From Miltoncostaea sp963703045 (lineage in GTDB: Bacteria; Actinomycetota; Thermoleophilia; Miltoncostaeales; Miltoncostaeaceae), in the NCBI GenBank assembly GCA_963703045.1, contig OY969782.1, positions 2,418,001 through 2,482,000 of the forward strand: 64,000 bases of DNA. The letters run 5' to 3'. A program made the translations under genes and the position numbers. The notes beneath the pieces were generated by a model. That model made no database searches and was not told where the DNA came from. It worked only from the letters and a program-made list of their open reading frames with translations. This document shows, one piece after another, positions 32,236-40,333 of this stretch (positions are counted from its first letter, which is position 1; every line of letters starts with the position of its first letter).

Positions 32236-33215
32236 GCCGCCTCCTCCGCGTGCTCGATCTCTTCCGCGTCCTCGGCCGTGCGGCCGGTCAGGGCCAGGAA
32301 CACCTCGTCGAGGCTCGGCTGGCCCATCGAGAAGTCGGCGACCCCGATGCCCCGGCCCGTCAGCGCCGCCAGCGCGGCCGCGCCGCGGTCGGCGTCCGAG
32401 CAGGGCGCCGACAGTGCCGCCGGGTCGGACTCGGCGTGCGCCGAGCCGAGCTCCGACTCGAGCGCCGCCAGCGCCTGCGGGCGCTGCTCGGGGTCGAGCA
32501 GTCGCAGTCGCAGCGCGCCGCCCCCGACCGAGGACTTCAGCTGCGCGGGCGTGCCCTCGGCGATCACCGTGCCGCGGTCGATCACCGCGATGCGGTCGGC
32601 GAGCTGGTCGGCCTCGTCGAGGTACTGGGTGCACAGCACGATCGTCGTGCCCTCGCAGGTGAGGGCGCGCACGATGTCCCACACCTGGTTGCGCGAGCGC
32701 GGGTCGAGGCCGGTGGTCGGCTCGTCGAGGAACATCAGGCGCGGCGTCACCACGATGCTCGCGGAGATGTCGAGGCGCCGCCGCATGCCCCCCGAGTACG
32801 TCTTGACCAGGCGCGCCTGCGCCTCCTCCAGGCCGAAGGCACGGATCAGCTCCCCGGCCCGCGCCTTCGCGTGGGCCCGGCGCAGTCCGAGCAGGCGGCC
32901 GATCATGATCAGGTTCTCACGGCCGGTCAGGTCCTCGTCGACCGAGGCGAGCTGCCCCGTCAGGCTCACCAGCGCCCGGACGGCGTCGGCCTCCTCGACG
33001 ATGTCGTGCCCGAGCACGCGCGCCCGGCCGGCGTCGGGACGCAGCAGGGTCGCCAGCATGCGGATGGTCGTCGTCTTGCCGGCGCCGTTCGGGCCGAGGA
33101 CGCCGTAGACCGTGCCCGCGGCGACCTGCAGGTCCACCCCGTCCACGGCGCGGGTGCTGCCGAAGCTCTTGACGAGGCCCTCGGCCTCGATGGCCGGCGC
33201 ATTGAGTGTGCTCAT
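32232..33215 (-). CDS. ABC transporter ATPase (DrrA-like)
   Basis: 327 aa. Walker A GPNGAGKTTTIRML, DrrA-type Q-loop LVSLTGQLASVDEDLTGREN, signature TYSGGMRRRLDISASIV, Walker B LMFLDEPTTGLD, and a C-terminal extension (LRLRLLDPEQRPQALAALES) as in daunorubicin resistance ATPases. Together with the following permease it forms a two-gene exporter for a lipid or drug-like substrate, not identified here. GGGAGGGGA lies before the start. Upstream are an operator-like palindrome (33290-33301) and the tRNA(CAT) gene. Confidence 0.9.
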   Translation of the reverse strand: MSTLNAPAIEAEGLVKSFGSTRAVDGVDLQVAAGTVYGVLGPNGAGKTTTIRMLATLLRPDAGRARVLGHDIVEEADAVRALVSLTGQLASVDEDLTGRENLIMIGRLLGLRRAHAKARAGELIRAFGLEEAQARLVKTYSGGMRRRLDISASIVVTPRLMFLDEPTTGLDPRSRNQVWDIVRALTCEGTTIVLCTQYLDEADQLADRIAVIDRGTVIAEGTPAQLKSSVGGGALRLRLLDPEQRPQALAALESELGSAHAESDPAALSAPCSDADRGAAALAALTGRGIGVADFSMGQPSLDEVFLALTGRTAEDAEEIEHAEEAA

Positions 33216-33289
33216 TCCCCTCCCTCCCTCATGGCGGCTCCGCGACGTACGACTGCGATCGCACCGCGTCCATCATCGCGCCACCGTCT

Positions 33290-33301
33290 CGCGATATCGC
33301 G
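33290..33301. other. 12-bp perfect palindrome
   Basis: CGCGATATCGCG, 75 bp upstream of the drrA start in the 217-bp gap before the tRNA. The gap shows no gene otherwise. It could be an operator for the exporter; that is inference. Confidence 0.3.
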
Positions 33302-33432
33302 CCGGGCGCGCGCGGCGCCACCGGCGGTGCCCACCGTCGCACAGCAGCCCCCAGTGGGAAAGGTGCGCGCGGGGGCACGCCCACCCGAGACGCCACGCAC
33401 GCCCATGCTCGGCGCGGCATGATCCCCGGCGA

Positions 33433-33506
33433 GGGCGCGTAGCTCAGCTGGTTAGAGCAGGGGACTCATAATCCCTGGGTCGTAGGTTCGAGTCCTACCG
33501 CGCCCA
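33433..33506 (+). tRNA. tRNA with anticodon CAT (Ile2 or elongator Met)
   Basis: 74 nt. Acceptor GGGCGCG / CGCGCCC, D-arm AGCTCAGCTGGTTAGAGC, anticodon loop CTCATAA (anticodon CAT), T-arm TAGGTTCGAGTCCTA, discriminator A. No encoded CCA. The loop context ACTCATAATC and the GGTC variable loop resemble Ile2 tRNAs that need lysidine, but elongator Met cannot be excluded by eye. Confidence 0.9.
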
Positions 33507-33580
33507 TTCGTTCGAATCGCCTTCGCGCACCGATCCACCGTTGTTGATCAACGAAGCGCCGCAACGGCGGCCACCGTCGC

Positions 33581-34300
33581 TCATCTGAGGACCGTCACGG
33601 GATCGATCATGTTCGCCAGGCGGTAACCGCCGGCGAGCGTCTTCCAGAGCTCGATGTGGGCGTGGGGTGGACCGTCCTTCCACGCGGTCACCGCGGCGAC
33701 CAGTTGCCCTCGCGTCACCCTCTCGTCCAGGCCGACCTTCGGCACCACGTGGCGGAACACCCACACCCGCCCGCCGCGCTCCTCGATCTTCACGGTCCCA
33801 CCGAAGACCTGGCCCGTGGCCTTGAGGCTCGGCTTGACCTCGCAGATCCGTCCGCCGATCGGCGCCCGGACGGGGCTACCGCCCGGCGCGAACCAGTCCT
33901 TCGCGGCGTGGTAGGTCTTGCCGCCCGGTCCCGGTGCACCCTCGGCGTTGACGACGCGGAACTCCGAGCCGTGGCCCATCCCCACGGTCAGCGGCGCCAC
34001 GTACCCGGCACCGGTGTCCGGGAAGGGCGTGCCCCTCCGCTCGTCGGCCCGTCTCCCGAAATCCGCGGGCTTCCCGGCGAGCCCGAGCAGCCAGGCGCGG
34101 CCCTGGAGGCCGAGCCGCCCGTTCACATGGCGCTTGGGGAACCCGAAGCGCCACTTCCACACCTGCACCGCGAGCGCGGTGTCCGGCCCGAAGATCCCGT
34201 CGAGCGCGCGACCCCGGAAACCGAGCGCGGTCTGGACCTCGAGGACGTCAGGCCCCTCGAGCCAATCGTCCTCGTTCGGCATGAGCTCGAGCGATCGCAT
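33581..34300 (-). CDS. endolysin-like protein: peptidoglycan-binding domain plus M23 peptidase
   Basis: 239 aa. Residues 18-55 form a PG_binding_1 domain (DVLEVQTALGFRGRALDGIF, GPDTALAVQVWKW). Residues 110-225 form a LytM/M23-like domain. First zinc motif: His and Asp in YHAAKDWFAPGG. Second: HAH in PPHAHIELWKT. GGSPVRAPIGGRICEV and VPKVGLDERVTRGQLVAAV are the usual barrel strands. No signal peptide or membrane helix, unlike housekeeping M23 enzymes, so export needs a holin or lysis, as with phage endolysins. It lies 74 bp past the tRNA gene. Confidence 0.7.
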   Translation of the reverse strand: MRSLELMPNEDDWLEGPDVLEVQTALGFRGRALDGIFGPDTALAVQVWKWRFGFPKRHVNGRLGLQGRAWLLGLAGKPADFGRRADERRGTPFPDTGAGYVAPLTVGMGHGSEFRVVNAEGAPGPGGKTYHAAKDWFAPGGSPVRAPIGGRICEVKPSLKATGQVFGGTVKIEERGGRVWVFRHVVPKVGLDERVTRGQLVAAVTAWKDGPPHAHIELWKTLAGGYRLANMIDPVTVLR

Positions 34301-34504
34301 GCCACCCCCTCGCCACGCGGCCGAAGGCCGACCCTGCGTTGCTGTATCGCACGCGACGAATCAGTTTTCAAGACGGGTCCCCGACCGCACGTCCGCCGGT
34401 CTCAGCGGATCCCCTGGACAGGGGCTCGGGGCCCGTCGGGCGCTGCGTCCCTCGCTCACCTGCGACCTCGTATCGACCCGCCCGGAAACCGGGGGTCGCG
34501 ACGG

Positions 34505-34765
34505 TCAGGGCCTCGGCATGCCCCGCATCGGCGCGGTCATCGGCAGCGACTGACCCGGGGGCCGGGCACCCGGCGGGGCCGGTATGCGCGTCATGCCGCC
34601 CGGCCCGCTCTTGTCGAGGCCGGGGGGAGCGGTGAGCGGCGCCGAGAAGATGCGCGGGGCTTCATCGCCGCACTCCGGGCACGGAGCATCCGACGGGGCG
34701 GTGCCGAGCGGAAGGGTCAGCTCGAAGACGCCGTCGCGCTCGCATCGATAATCGTAGTTCGCCAT
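34505..34765 (-). CDS. FmdB-family zinc-ribbon protein
   Basis: 86 aa. NYDYRCERDGVFELTLPLGT and DAPCPECGDEAPRIFSAPLT are the FmdB pattern: YxYxC start and CPxCG with a conserved R-x-F/L-S. The Gly/Pro/Met-rich tail is low complexity. The family is called putative regulators but the role is unproven. ATG 34765 is six bases after TAGGCT, leaderless. Between 34301 and 34504 I see no gene, only a 10-base match to a tRNA-Ser anticodon loop near 34365. Confidence 0.8.
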   Translation of the reverse strand: MANYDYRCERDGVFELTLPLGTAPSDAPCPECGDEAPRIFSAPLTAPPGLDKSGPGGMTRIPAPPGARPPGQSLPMTAPMRGMPRP

Positions 34766-34771
34766 GGGGGC

Positions 34772-34777
34772 AGCCTA
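34772..34777 (-). promoter_or_regulatory. -10 hexamer of leaderless fmdB-type gene
   Basis: TAGGCT on minus, six bases, ATG 34765. Confidence 0.4.
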
Positions 34778-34987
34778 CCTGCCGGCCGCCTCGCCCGCCG
34801 ATGACCCTCCACCTCGTCCGCGTCCTCCGCCCGCTGTCGTCCCCCGTGAGACCGCTCGATCGGCCGCGATCGGTCGGCCGTCCCGGATTCGCTCACGGAC
34901 CCCCGCGCCGATAGCGACGAACCGGACTGGTGGCCCCCGGTCGCGCCATCGCCCTGCCGCGCCCACCGTGCGCGCGAACCACCGGGG

Positions 34988-35016
34988 CTGACTGCGGCGG
35001 CCGACCGTCATAGCCT
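34988..35016 (+). promoter_or_regulatory. promoter of the F420-type oxidoreductase gene
   Basis: CTGACT, 17 bases, TAGCCT, then a 30-base leader with GGGAGGG before ATG 35047. The rest of the 281-bp gap (34766-35046) holds inverted CGATCGGCCG repeats but no gene that I can support. Confidence 0.4.
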
Positions 35017-35046
35017 CGGTGCCACCGACGTCGAAGGGAGGGACCG

Positions 35047-35526
35047 ATGCTCGCGATCATCGCGAGAGTCGTCGCAGCCGTGCTCATCGTCGGAGCGGTC
35101 GCCGGGGGCACGTTCATCGTCGGCATGCGCCGCGGGTGGCGCCCGGTCGTGGACGCGCTCCGGGCCGTCAACCGGAGGGTCCTCAACCCCCGGCAGATGA
35201 GGTCCGCCGGAGCGCCGGGCGCGTATGCGTCGATCGTGCGGCACAGCGGGCGGCGGAGCGGGAGGGCCTACGAGACCCCCGTCGTGGCCGAGGCCACCGA
35301 CGACGGCTTCGCGGTCGCGCTGCCGTACGGGACGCGGTCGGACTGGGTGCGGAACGTCCTCGCCGCGGGGCGGGCGACGATCCTCGACGAGGGGTCCGAG
35401 CACCGCGTGGACCGGCCGCGGCTCGTGCCGATGCAGGAGGTGGAGGAGCTCTTCCCCGAGAAGGATCGCCGCGGCCACCGCATGTTCGGCGTTGACCGGG
35501 CTCTCATCGTGGACCGGGCCGCCTGA
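35047..35526 (+). CDS. deazaflavin (F420)-dependent nitroreductase-like protein, DUF385
   Basis: 159 aa. The N-terminal membrane helix IIARVVAAVLIVGAVAGGTF is followed by a split-barrel domain. YASIVRHSGRRSGRAYETPV is the Ddn family signature (xxGRKSGxxRxxPV), and FAVALPYGTRSDWVRNVLAA is its second motif (YGxxxDWxxNLxAAG). Such proteins use reduced F420 and are limited mainly to actinobacteria and archaea. The electron acceptor is unknown. Confidence 0.85.
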   Translation: MLAIIARVVAAVLIVGAVAGGTFIVGMRRGWRPVVDALRAVNRRVLNPRQMRSAGAPGAYASIVRHSGRRSGRAYETPVVAEATDDGFAVALPYGTRSDWVRNVLAAGRATILDEGSEHRVDRPRLVPMQEVEELFPEKDRRGHRMFGVDRALIVDRAA

Positions 35527-35550
35527 GCGGCGCGCGGTCGGGCGCCGCCG

Positions 35551-36126
35551 TCAGCGGTCGCGCAGGCCCTTGCCGTCGAGGATCCGCGGGGCGTGCCTCT
35601 CGATGCGCGCCTCGCGGGTCGCGGCCTGCTTCGCCTCCGAGAAGTGGAGGTGGTACTCGCGCCGCCGGCCGGGGGTCAGCGCCTCGAACGCGGTCCTGAG
35701 CTCGGGGTCCCGGTCGAGGCGCTCGCGGAGCTCGGCGACGAGGTCGGGCTCGGGGGCGGGACCGACCGCCCGGCCGTCCTCCTCCGCGGCGATCGCCTGA
35801 CCGACGTAGGCCGCGACCACGTCGGCGAGCCTGGCCACGTCCTCGACCGAGGTGAACCGGATCCGGCGCGCCGATCGCGAGTTCGGCCCCTGCTCCTCGA
35901 GGACGCCGTGGGGGTCGTCCAGCAGCGCCCCCTTGAAGAACATGAGGGCGAGGAAGTCCTTCATCTGCTGCACGATGGCGACGTTGCGCCCCTCGTGGGA
36001 GTAGCAGGGCTTGCCCCACTTGATCTGCTCGCTCAGCCCGCAGCCGAGCAGGATCGGCCGCAGATCGGACATCTCGGCCCGCCACCTCTGCGATCGCGCG
36101 ATGTGCGCGTTGACGTCCGGATCCAT
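35551..36126 (-). CDS. YdeI/DUF1801 family protein
   Basis: 191 aa. LIxCGLSEQIKWGKPCYSHE carries the WGKPxY signature of DUF1801. The middle (VQQMKDFLALMFFKGALLDD) is the conserved FFKGALLxD motif, and the C-terminal LTPGRRREYHLHFSEAKQAA with TREARIERHAPRIL is the YdeI/OmpD-associated tail. Biochemical role unknown; relatives respond to stress. ATG 36126 has GGAGGTG upstream. Confidence 0.85.
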   Translation of the reverse strand: MDPDVNAHIARSQRWRAEMSDLRPILLGCGLSEQIKWGKPCYSHEGRNVAIVQQMKDFLALMFFKGALLDDPHGVLEEQGPNSRSARRIRFTSVEDVARLADVVAAYVGQAIAAEEDGRAVGPAPEPDLVAELRERLDRDPELRTAFEALTPGRRREYHLHFSEAKQAATREARIERHAPRILDGKGLRDR

Positions 36127-36207
36127 CGCACCCCACCTCCGATCGGCACCCGCACCGTACCGCCTCGTCGCGCCGCCGGGGAGGGGAGCGAACCCGCGGC
36201 GCCGCGC

Positions 36208-36213
36208 TAGGTT
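36208..36213 (+). promoter_or_regulatory. -10 hexamer of leaderless cupin gene
   Basis: TAGGTT, six bases, GTG 36220. Confidence 0.4.
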
Positions 36214-36219
36214 CCGGCG

Positions 36220-36723
36220 GTGAGCCGACCGCAGACGCTCCGCCTCGACGACGCCGGGGACATCCCGAACTCGCGGCTGCCGGTGCTCGTCTACCACGAC
36301 TGCGACGGCGCCCGGACGGCCGGGGGCTGCGCGGAGCTGTTCGCGCGCAACGGCTGGCGCGGTGCCTGGGTGGACGGGATCTACTCCTTCCACCACTTCC
36401 ACTCGACGGCGCACGAGGTGCTCGGCGTCGTCTCCGGCTCGGCGTCGCTCGTGCTCGGCGGCCCGCGAGGACGACGGGTCGAGGTCGTATCGGGCGACGT
36501 GCTCGTGCTGCCGGCCGGCACGGGCCACTGCAACGTCGGCGCGACGGGCGACCTGCGGGTCGTCGGCGCCTACCCGGACGGGATGTGGTGCGACCTGCGC
36601 CGCGGCGACCCTGCCGAGCGCGATGACGTGCTCGCCAACATCGCCGCGGTACCGCTACCCGGCGCGGACCCCGTCGGCGGGCCGGAGGGTCCGCTCACGG
36701 AGCTCTGGTCGGCGGCGGGCTGA
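36220..36723 (+). CDS. cupin protein (YjlB-like)
   Basis: 167 aa. RNGWRGAWVDGIYSFHHFHS and THEVLGVVSGSASLVLGG provide the metal-binding His/Glu of motif 1. GDVLVLPAGTGHCNVG is motif 2. The long conserved N-terminal part and the GAYPDGMWCDLRRGDP segment resemble YjlB-type cupins. Function not established. Leaderless start; 16 bp before the next gene, so probably co-transcribed. Confidence 0.75.
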   Translation: MSRPQTLRLDDAGDIPNSRLPVLVYHDCDGARTAGGCAELFARNGWRGAWVDGIYSFHHFHSTAHEVLGVVSGSASLVLGGPRGRRVEVVSGDVLVLPAGTGHCNVGATGDLRVVGAYPDGMWCDLRRGDPAERDDVLANIAAVPLPGADPVGGPEGPLTELWSAAG

Positions 36724-36739
36724 CGCCGTCCGCCGGGGC

Positions 36740-37363
36740 ATGCGACGCACCGGCAAGATCGACCGCTTCGACGGATGGATCGCCGGCATCGGCACCGAGT
36801 CGGGTCTGCGCGTCGTGGTGGGGCGCTGGCCGCGTTCGCCGCTCGGTGCGTTCGCCGACGTGATGGTCGAGCACGCCGACGGCCGGCGGGTGCTGCTGGC
36901 CCCGTCCGCCGAGGTGGCGGAGTACGTCTCCGCGACCTATCGCTTCGACGAGGTCGTCGTCACGCCCGTCGATGTCCGCGTTGACGCCGATGGCTCCGGG
37001 TGGAGCGTCGCCGCCGGGTCGCTGTCGCTGCGTTTCCGCGTCGGGCGTCGCCCGGTCGTCGGGGTGCTGCTGTGGGTCGTGCCCCGCGTGCTCGCCACGC
37101 GCCCCGCATGGATCCGCCTCGCCGGTCTCGTCGCCCGCATCGCGCTCCCCGGCGTGAGGACCCACGGCTCGGCCGGCGGCGGCCGACACGAGTTCTACGC
37201 CGCGCTCGACCTGCGGAGCATCGTGAGCGCACAGGCGTCGTGGGCGGGGGTGGGTCAGGGACGGCTCGCGCCGGTGCATCCGCCGGTGCGCTTCGGGTTC
37301 GGATCGACCCCCGCCGCGCCCGCGCTGGTCCGCATGGTCACGCTCGTCCGGGAACGGGGGTAG
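36740..37363 (+). CDS. conserved protein of unknown function
   Basis: 207 aa without signal peptide. The first half is beta-rich (WIAGIGTESGLRVVVGRWPR, SPLGAFADVMVEHADGRRVL). A moderately hydrophobic segment, VVGVLLWVVPRVLATRPAWI, follows, then a tail with HPPVRFGFGSTP. Not assigned to a family with certainty; homologues seem to be actinobacterial. 22 bp before uvsE. Confidence 0.6.
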   Translation: MRRTGKIDRFDGWIAGIGTESGLRVVVGRWPRSPLGAFADVMVEHADGRRVLLAPSAEVAEYVSATYRFDEVVVTPVDVRVDADGSGWSVAAGSLSLRFRVGRRPVVGVLLWVVPRVLATRPAWIRLAGLVARIALPGVRTHGSAGGGRHEFYAALDLRSIVSAQASWAGVGQGRLAPVHPPVRFGFGSTPAAPALVRMVTLVRERG

Positions 37364-37385
37364 GGGCGGGGCGCCCCGGGTAGGC

Positions 37386-38429
37386 ATGGCCCTCGTGGAC
37401 GCCGACCCGACCGCGCGCGGGCGTGACGCGACGCCGCCCCCGTACCGGCTCGGCTTCGCCGTGAAGGTGCTCGGCGGCGGCGGCGGCGGTCTGCCGAGCG
37501 GCGACACCCGCCGGTGGCAGAGCGGCCCGCACCTCTCACGCTCGCTGGAGCTCCTCGGCCCGGTCTTCGATCACCTGGAGCGCGAGGACATCCGCATGTA
37601 CCGACTGTCGAGCGGCATCGTGCCCTACGGCACGCATCCCGACCTGCCCGACTTCGACTACCGCCGTCAGATCGCCGACTGCGCGCCGGCCCTCGCCGCG
37701 CTCGGCGCACGAGCGGCCCGCGCCGGCATCCGTCTGTCGACCCACCCCGGCCAGTACACGGTCATCAGCGGCCCCGATCCGGAGCTGGTGGCCAGGTCGA
37801 GCCGCGACCTCGAGCAGGACGCGCTCGTGCTCGACGCGATGGGCCTCGGCCCCGAGGCCGTCGTGGTCGTGCACGTCGGCGGGGTGTACGGCGACAAGCC
37901 CGCGGCCATGGATCGCTGGGCCCGCGCCTACGAGGCCCTGTCGGAGGGCGCGCGCCGACGGGTCGTGCTGGAGCATGACGAGACCTCCTACGACATCGAC
38001 GACGTGATGGAGCTGCACCGGCGTACGGGTGTGCGGGTGGTCTTCGACTGGCACCACCACCGCTGCAACCCCGCGCCCGGGCTCGCCGACCCCGCCGACG
38101 CCCTGGCCGCGGCCGTCGGCACGTGGCCGGCGGGCGTGCGACCGAAGGCGCACCTCTCGAGTCCGCGCACCGAGCTGCGCGTCGTCGCGCGCCGGCGACG
38201 GGGTGAGCGCCGCGCCGAGGAGGTGCTCGTGCCGCCGCAGCTCGCCCAGCACGCCGACTTCGTCACGCCGTGGGACCTGATCGGGCTGCTCGGCGCCGCC
38301 ACCGCCCCGCTCGACGTGATGCTCGAGGCCAAGGCGAAGGATCTCGCGCTGCTCTGGCTGCGGCGTCAGCTCGAGAGAGTGGCGCCCGCGGTGGGCGCGG
38401 CGGAGGAGCGGGCGGCTCCCCCCGCGTAG
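37386..38429 (+). CDS. uvsE: UV DNA damage endonuclease UvsE/UVDE
   Basis: TIM-barrel endonuclease that nicks 5' to UV photoproducts. LGFAVKVLGGGGGG start, IRMYRLSSGIVPYGTHPDLP, RLSTHPGQYTVISGPDPELV, VVVHVGGVYGDKPAAMDRWA, VVLEHDETSYDIDDVMEL, VRVVFDWHHHRCNPAPGLAD and DVMLEAKAKDLALLWL are the metal-binding and core motifs in the proper order. 347 aa. An alternative to nucleotide excision repair. No LexA box upstream. Confidence 0.93.
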   Translation: MALVDADPTARGRDATPPPYRLGFAVKVLGGGGGGLPSGDTRRWQSGPHLSRSLELLGPVFDHLEREDIRMYRLSSGIVPYGTHPDLPDFDYRRQIADCAPALAALGARAARAGIRLSTHPGQYTVISGPDPELVARSSRDLEQDALVLDAMGLGPEAVVVVHVGGVYGDKPAAMDRWARAYEALSEGARRRVVLEHDETSYDIDDVMELHRRTGVRVVFDWHHHRCNPAPGLADPADALAAAVGTWPAGVRPKAHLSSPRTELRVVARRRRGERRAEEVLVPPQLAQHADFVTPWDLIGLLGAATAPLDVMLEAKAKDLALLWLRRQLERVAPAVGAAEERAAPPA

Positions 38430-38532
38430 GGGCCGCGCACGCACGTCGGGGCTTGACACCCCGGTCGTACGGGCGGACGGTGAGTGATCAACCATGGCTG
38501 CGTGCGGTCGCGGCCTGGACGAGGAGGTCACC

Positions 38533-39900
38533 ATGTCGGCGCTCACGGTCAGCGAGGAGCGCGTCGCCCAGGTGGCCGCCGGCTTCTCCGGCGAGATCCT
38601 GAGAGCGGGCGACCCCGGATACGACGAGGCCCGGCGGGTGCACAACGGGCTGATCGACCGGCATCCCGCGTTGATCGCGCGATGTCGCGGCGCGGCGGAC
38701 ATCGCCGACGCGCTGCGGCTGGCGCGCGATGCGGGGCTCGAGGTGTCGGTCCGGGGCGGCGGCCACAACGTCGCCGGACGGGCGGTCACCGAGGGCGGCG
38801 TGATGATCGACCTCGCGCCCATGAAGGGCGTCTTCGTCGATCCCGACTCACGGACCGCCCGCGCCCAGGGAGGCGTGGTGTGGGCGGAGCTCAATCGCGA
38901 GGCGGCGCTGCACGGGCTTGCGGTGACCGGCGGCGCGATCTCGACGACGGGGATCGCCGGCCTCACGCTCGGGGGCGGCCTGGGCTGGCTGATGTCCGAG
39001 TACGGCCTCGCCGCCGACAACCTCATCGGCGTCGAGCTCGTGACCGCGGAGGGCGAGATCCTCGAGGTGAGCGACGAATCCCATCCCGACCTGATGTGGG
39101 CGCTCCGCGGCGGCGGCGGCAACTTCGGCGTCGCCGCCTCGCTGCGGTATCGCCTGCACCCGCTCCGCACGGTCGTGGGCGGCCTGATCGCGCACCCCTT
39201 CTCGGCCGCACGCGACGTGCTGGCCTTCGTGCGCGACCGTGCCGGGGACTGCCCGGACCACCTGACGGTGTTCGCCGCGCTGGCGCACGCGCCGGACGGG
39301 TCGGGCACCAAGCTGGCGGCCATGCTCGTGTGCCACACGGGGGACACCGAGCTGGCCGAGCGTGAGCTGGCTCCGTACCTGTCGTTCGGGTCGCCCGTGA
39401 TGACCGAGGTCGGGCCGATGCCCTACCCGGCGCTCAACACCATCCTCGACGGCAACTTCCCGAGGGGCTCGCTCAACTACTGGCTGTCGAGCTTCATGGC
39501 CGACTTCGACGACGCGTTCATCGACGTGGCGGTCAGCCGCTTCGCCGAGATCCCGACGCCCATGGGGGCGATCGTGATCGAGCGGTTCCACGGCGCGGTC
39601 ACGCGCATCGGGGTGACCGACACGGCGGTCCCCCACCGGGACGTCGGCTGGAACGTGCTGATACCGACGGTGTGGATGGACCCGGCCACCACCGATGCCA
39701 ACATCGCATGGACCCGCGACAGTTTCGCGGCCCTGCAGGAGCATCTCGCCGGACGGCGCTGGCTGAACTACCTCGGCGACGACGAGGACGGCAGCGCGAT
39801 CCGCATGGCCTACGGCCCCAACTACGACCGGCTGGTCGCCGCGAAGCGCCGATACGACCCGGACAACGTCTTCCACCTGAACCACAACATCGCTCCCTGA
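38533..39900 (+). CDS. FAD-linked oxidoreductase of the berberine-bridge / PCMH type
   Basis: 455 aa. The FAD-binding domain shows EVSVRGGGHNVAGRAVTEGG, where the His of GGGHN typically carries covalent FAD, then TGIAGLTLGGGLGWLMSEYG and LVTAEGEILEVSDESHPDLM. The C-terminal BBE element is RYDPDNVFHLNHNIAP. Such enzymes oxidise sugars or natural-product alcohols. GAGGAGG 5 nt before ATG 38533 decides the start against ATG 38494. Followed by a SnoaL-like gene 10 bp away, suggesting one small catabolic or biosynthetic unit. Confidence 0.9.
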   Translation: MSALTVSEERVAQVAAGFSGEILRAGDPGYDEARRVHNGLIDRHPALIARCRGAADIADALRLARDAGLEVSVRGGGHNVAGRAVTEGGVMIDLAPMKGVFVDPDSRTARAQGGVVWAELNREAALHGLAVTGGAISTTGIAGLTLGGGLGWLMSEYGLAADNLIGVELVTAEGEILEVSDESHPDLMWALRGGGGNFGVAASLRYRLHPLRTVVGGLIAHPFSAARDVLAFVRDRAGDCPDHLTVFAALAHAPDGSGTKLAAMLVCHTGDTELAERELAPYLSFGSPVMTEVGPMPYPALNTILDGNFPRGSLNYWLSSFMADFDDAFIDVAVSRFAEIPTPMGAIVIERFHGAVTRIGVTDTAVPHRDVGWNVLIPTVWMDPATTDANIAWTRDSFAALQEHLAGRRWLNYLGDDEDGSAIRMAYGPNYDRLVAAKRRYDPDNVFHLNHNIAP

Positions 39901-39910
39901 GGAGGATGGG

Positions 39911-40327
39911 ATGGACCACGCGCCCACGTTGCGCCGCCTCTACGACGAGCTCAACTCCGGCGACATCGAGGGGTTCGGCGCCCTGCTCGCCGCCGACTTC
40001 GTCGACCACGAGCAGACGCCCGGCGTCACGCCGACCCGGGACGGGACGATGGAGTTCTTCAGGATGTGGATCGCCGCCTTCCCCGACATCCGGATGGACG
40101 TGCAGGACGTCGTGACGGACGGCGACAAGGCCGTCGCCCGTGTGCGGGCGACCGGGACGCACCGGGGCGAGTTCATGGGCGTGCCGGCGTCCGGGCGGAG
40201 CATCGACATGCAGATCATCGACATCATGAGGTTCGACGCCGAGGGGCTCGTGAGCGAGCACTGGGGCCTGGCCGACTCCCTCGCGATGATGCAGCAGATC
40301 GGCGCGCTGCCGGAGGTGCCCGCGTAA
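39911..40327 (+). CDS. SnoaL-like polyketide-cyclase fold protein
   Basis: 138 aa. LRRLYDELNSGDIEGFGALL, then FVDHEQTPGVTPTRDGTMEF, FPDIRMDVQDVVTDGDKAVA and FMGVPASGRSIDMQIIDIMR match the SnoaL/NTF2-like family of aldol-condensation cyclases and related proteins. Most bacterial members have unknown substrates. It is coupled to the flavoprotein gene by a 10-bp gap. Confidence 0.85.
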   Translation: MDHAPTLRRLYDELNSGDIEGFGALLAADFVDHEQTPGVTPTRDGTMEFFRMWIAAFPDIRMDVQDVVTDGDKAVARVRATGTHRGEFMGVPASGRSIDMQIIDIMRFDAEGLVSEHWGLADSLAMMQQIGALPEVPA

Positions 40328-40333
40328 CCGTCG

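Noticed and set aside
34320..34420. tRNA-Ser (TGA) gene on the minus strand around GTCTTGAAAAC
   Set aside because: Only the anticodon-loop sequence fits. There is no matching anticodon stem, D-arm or acceptor stem.
38494..38532. ATG 38494 as start of the FAD oxidoreductase
   Set aside because: ATG 38533 has a perfect GAGGAGG 5 nt upstream, and the extra 13 residues match nothing expected.
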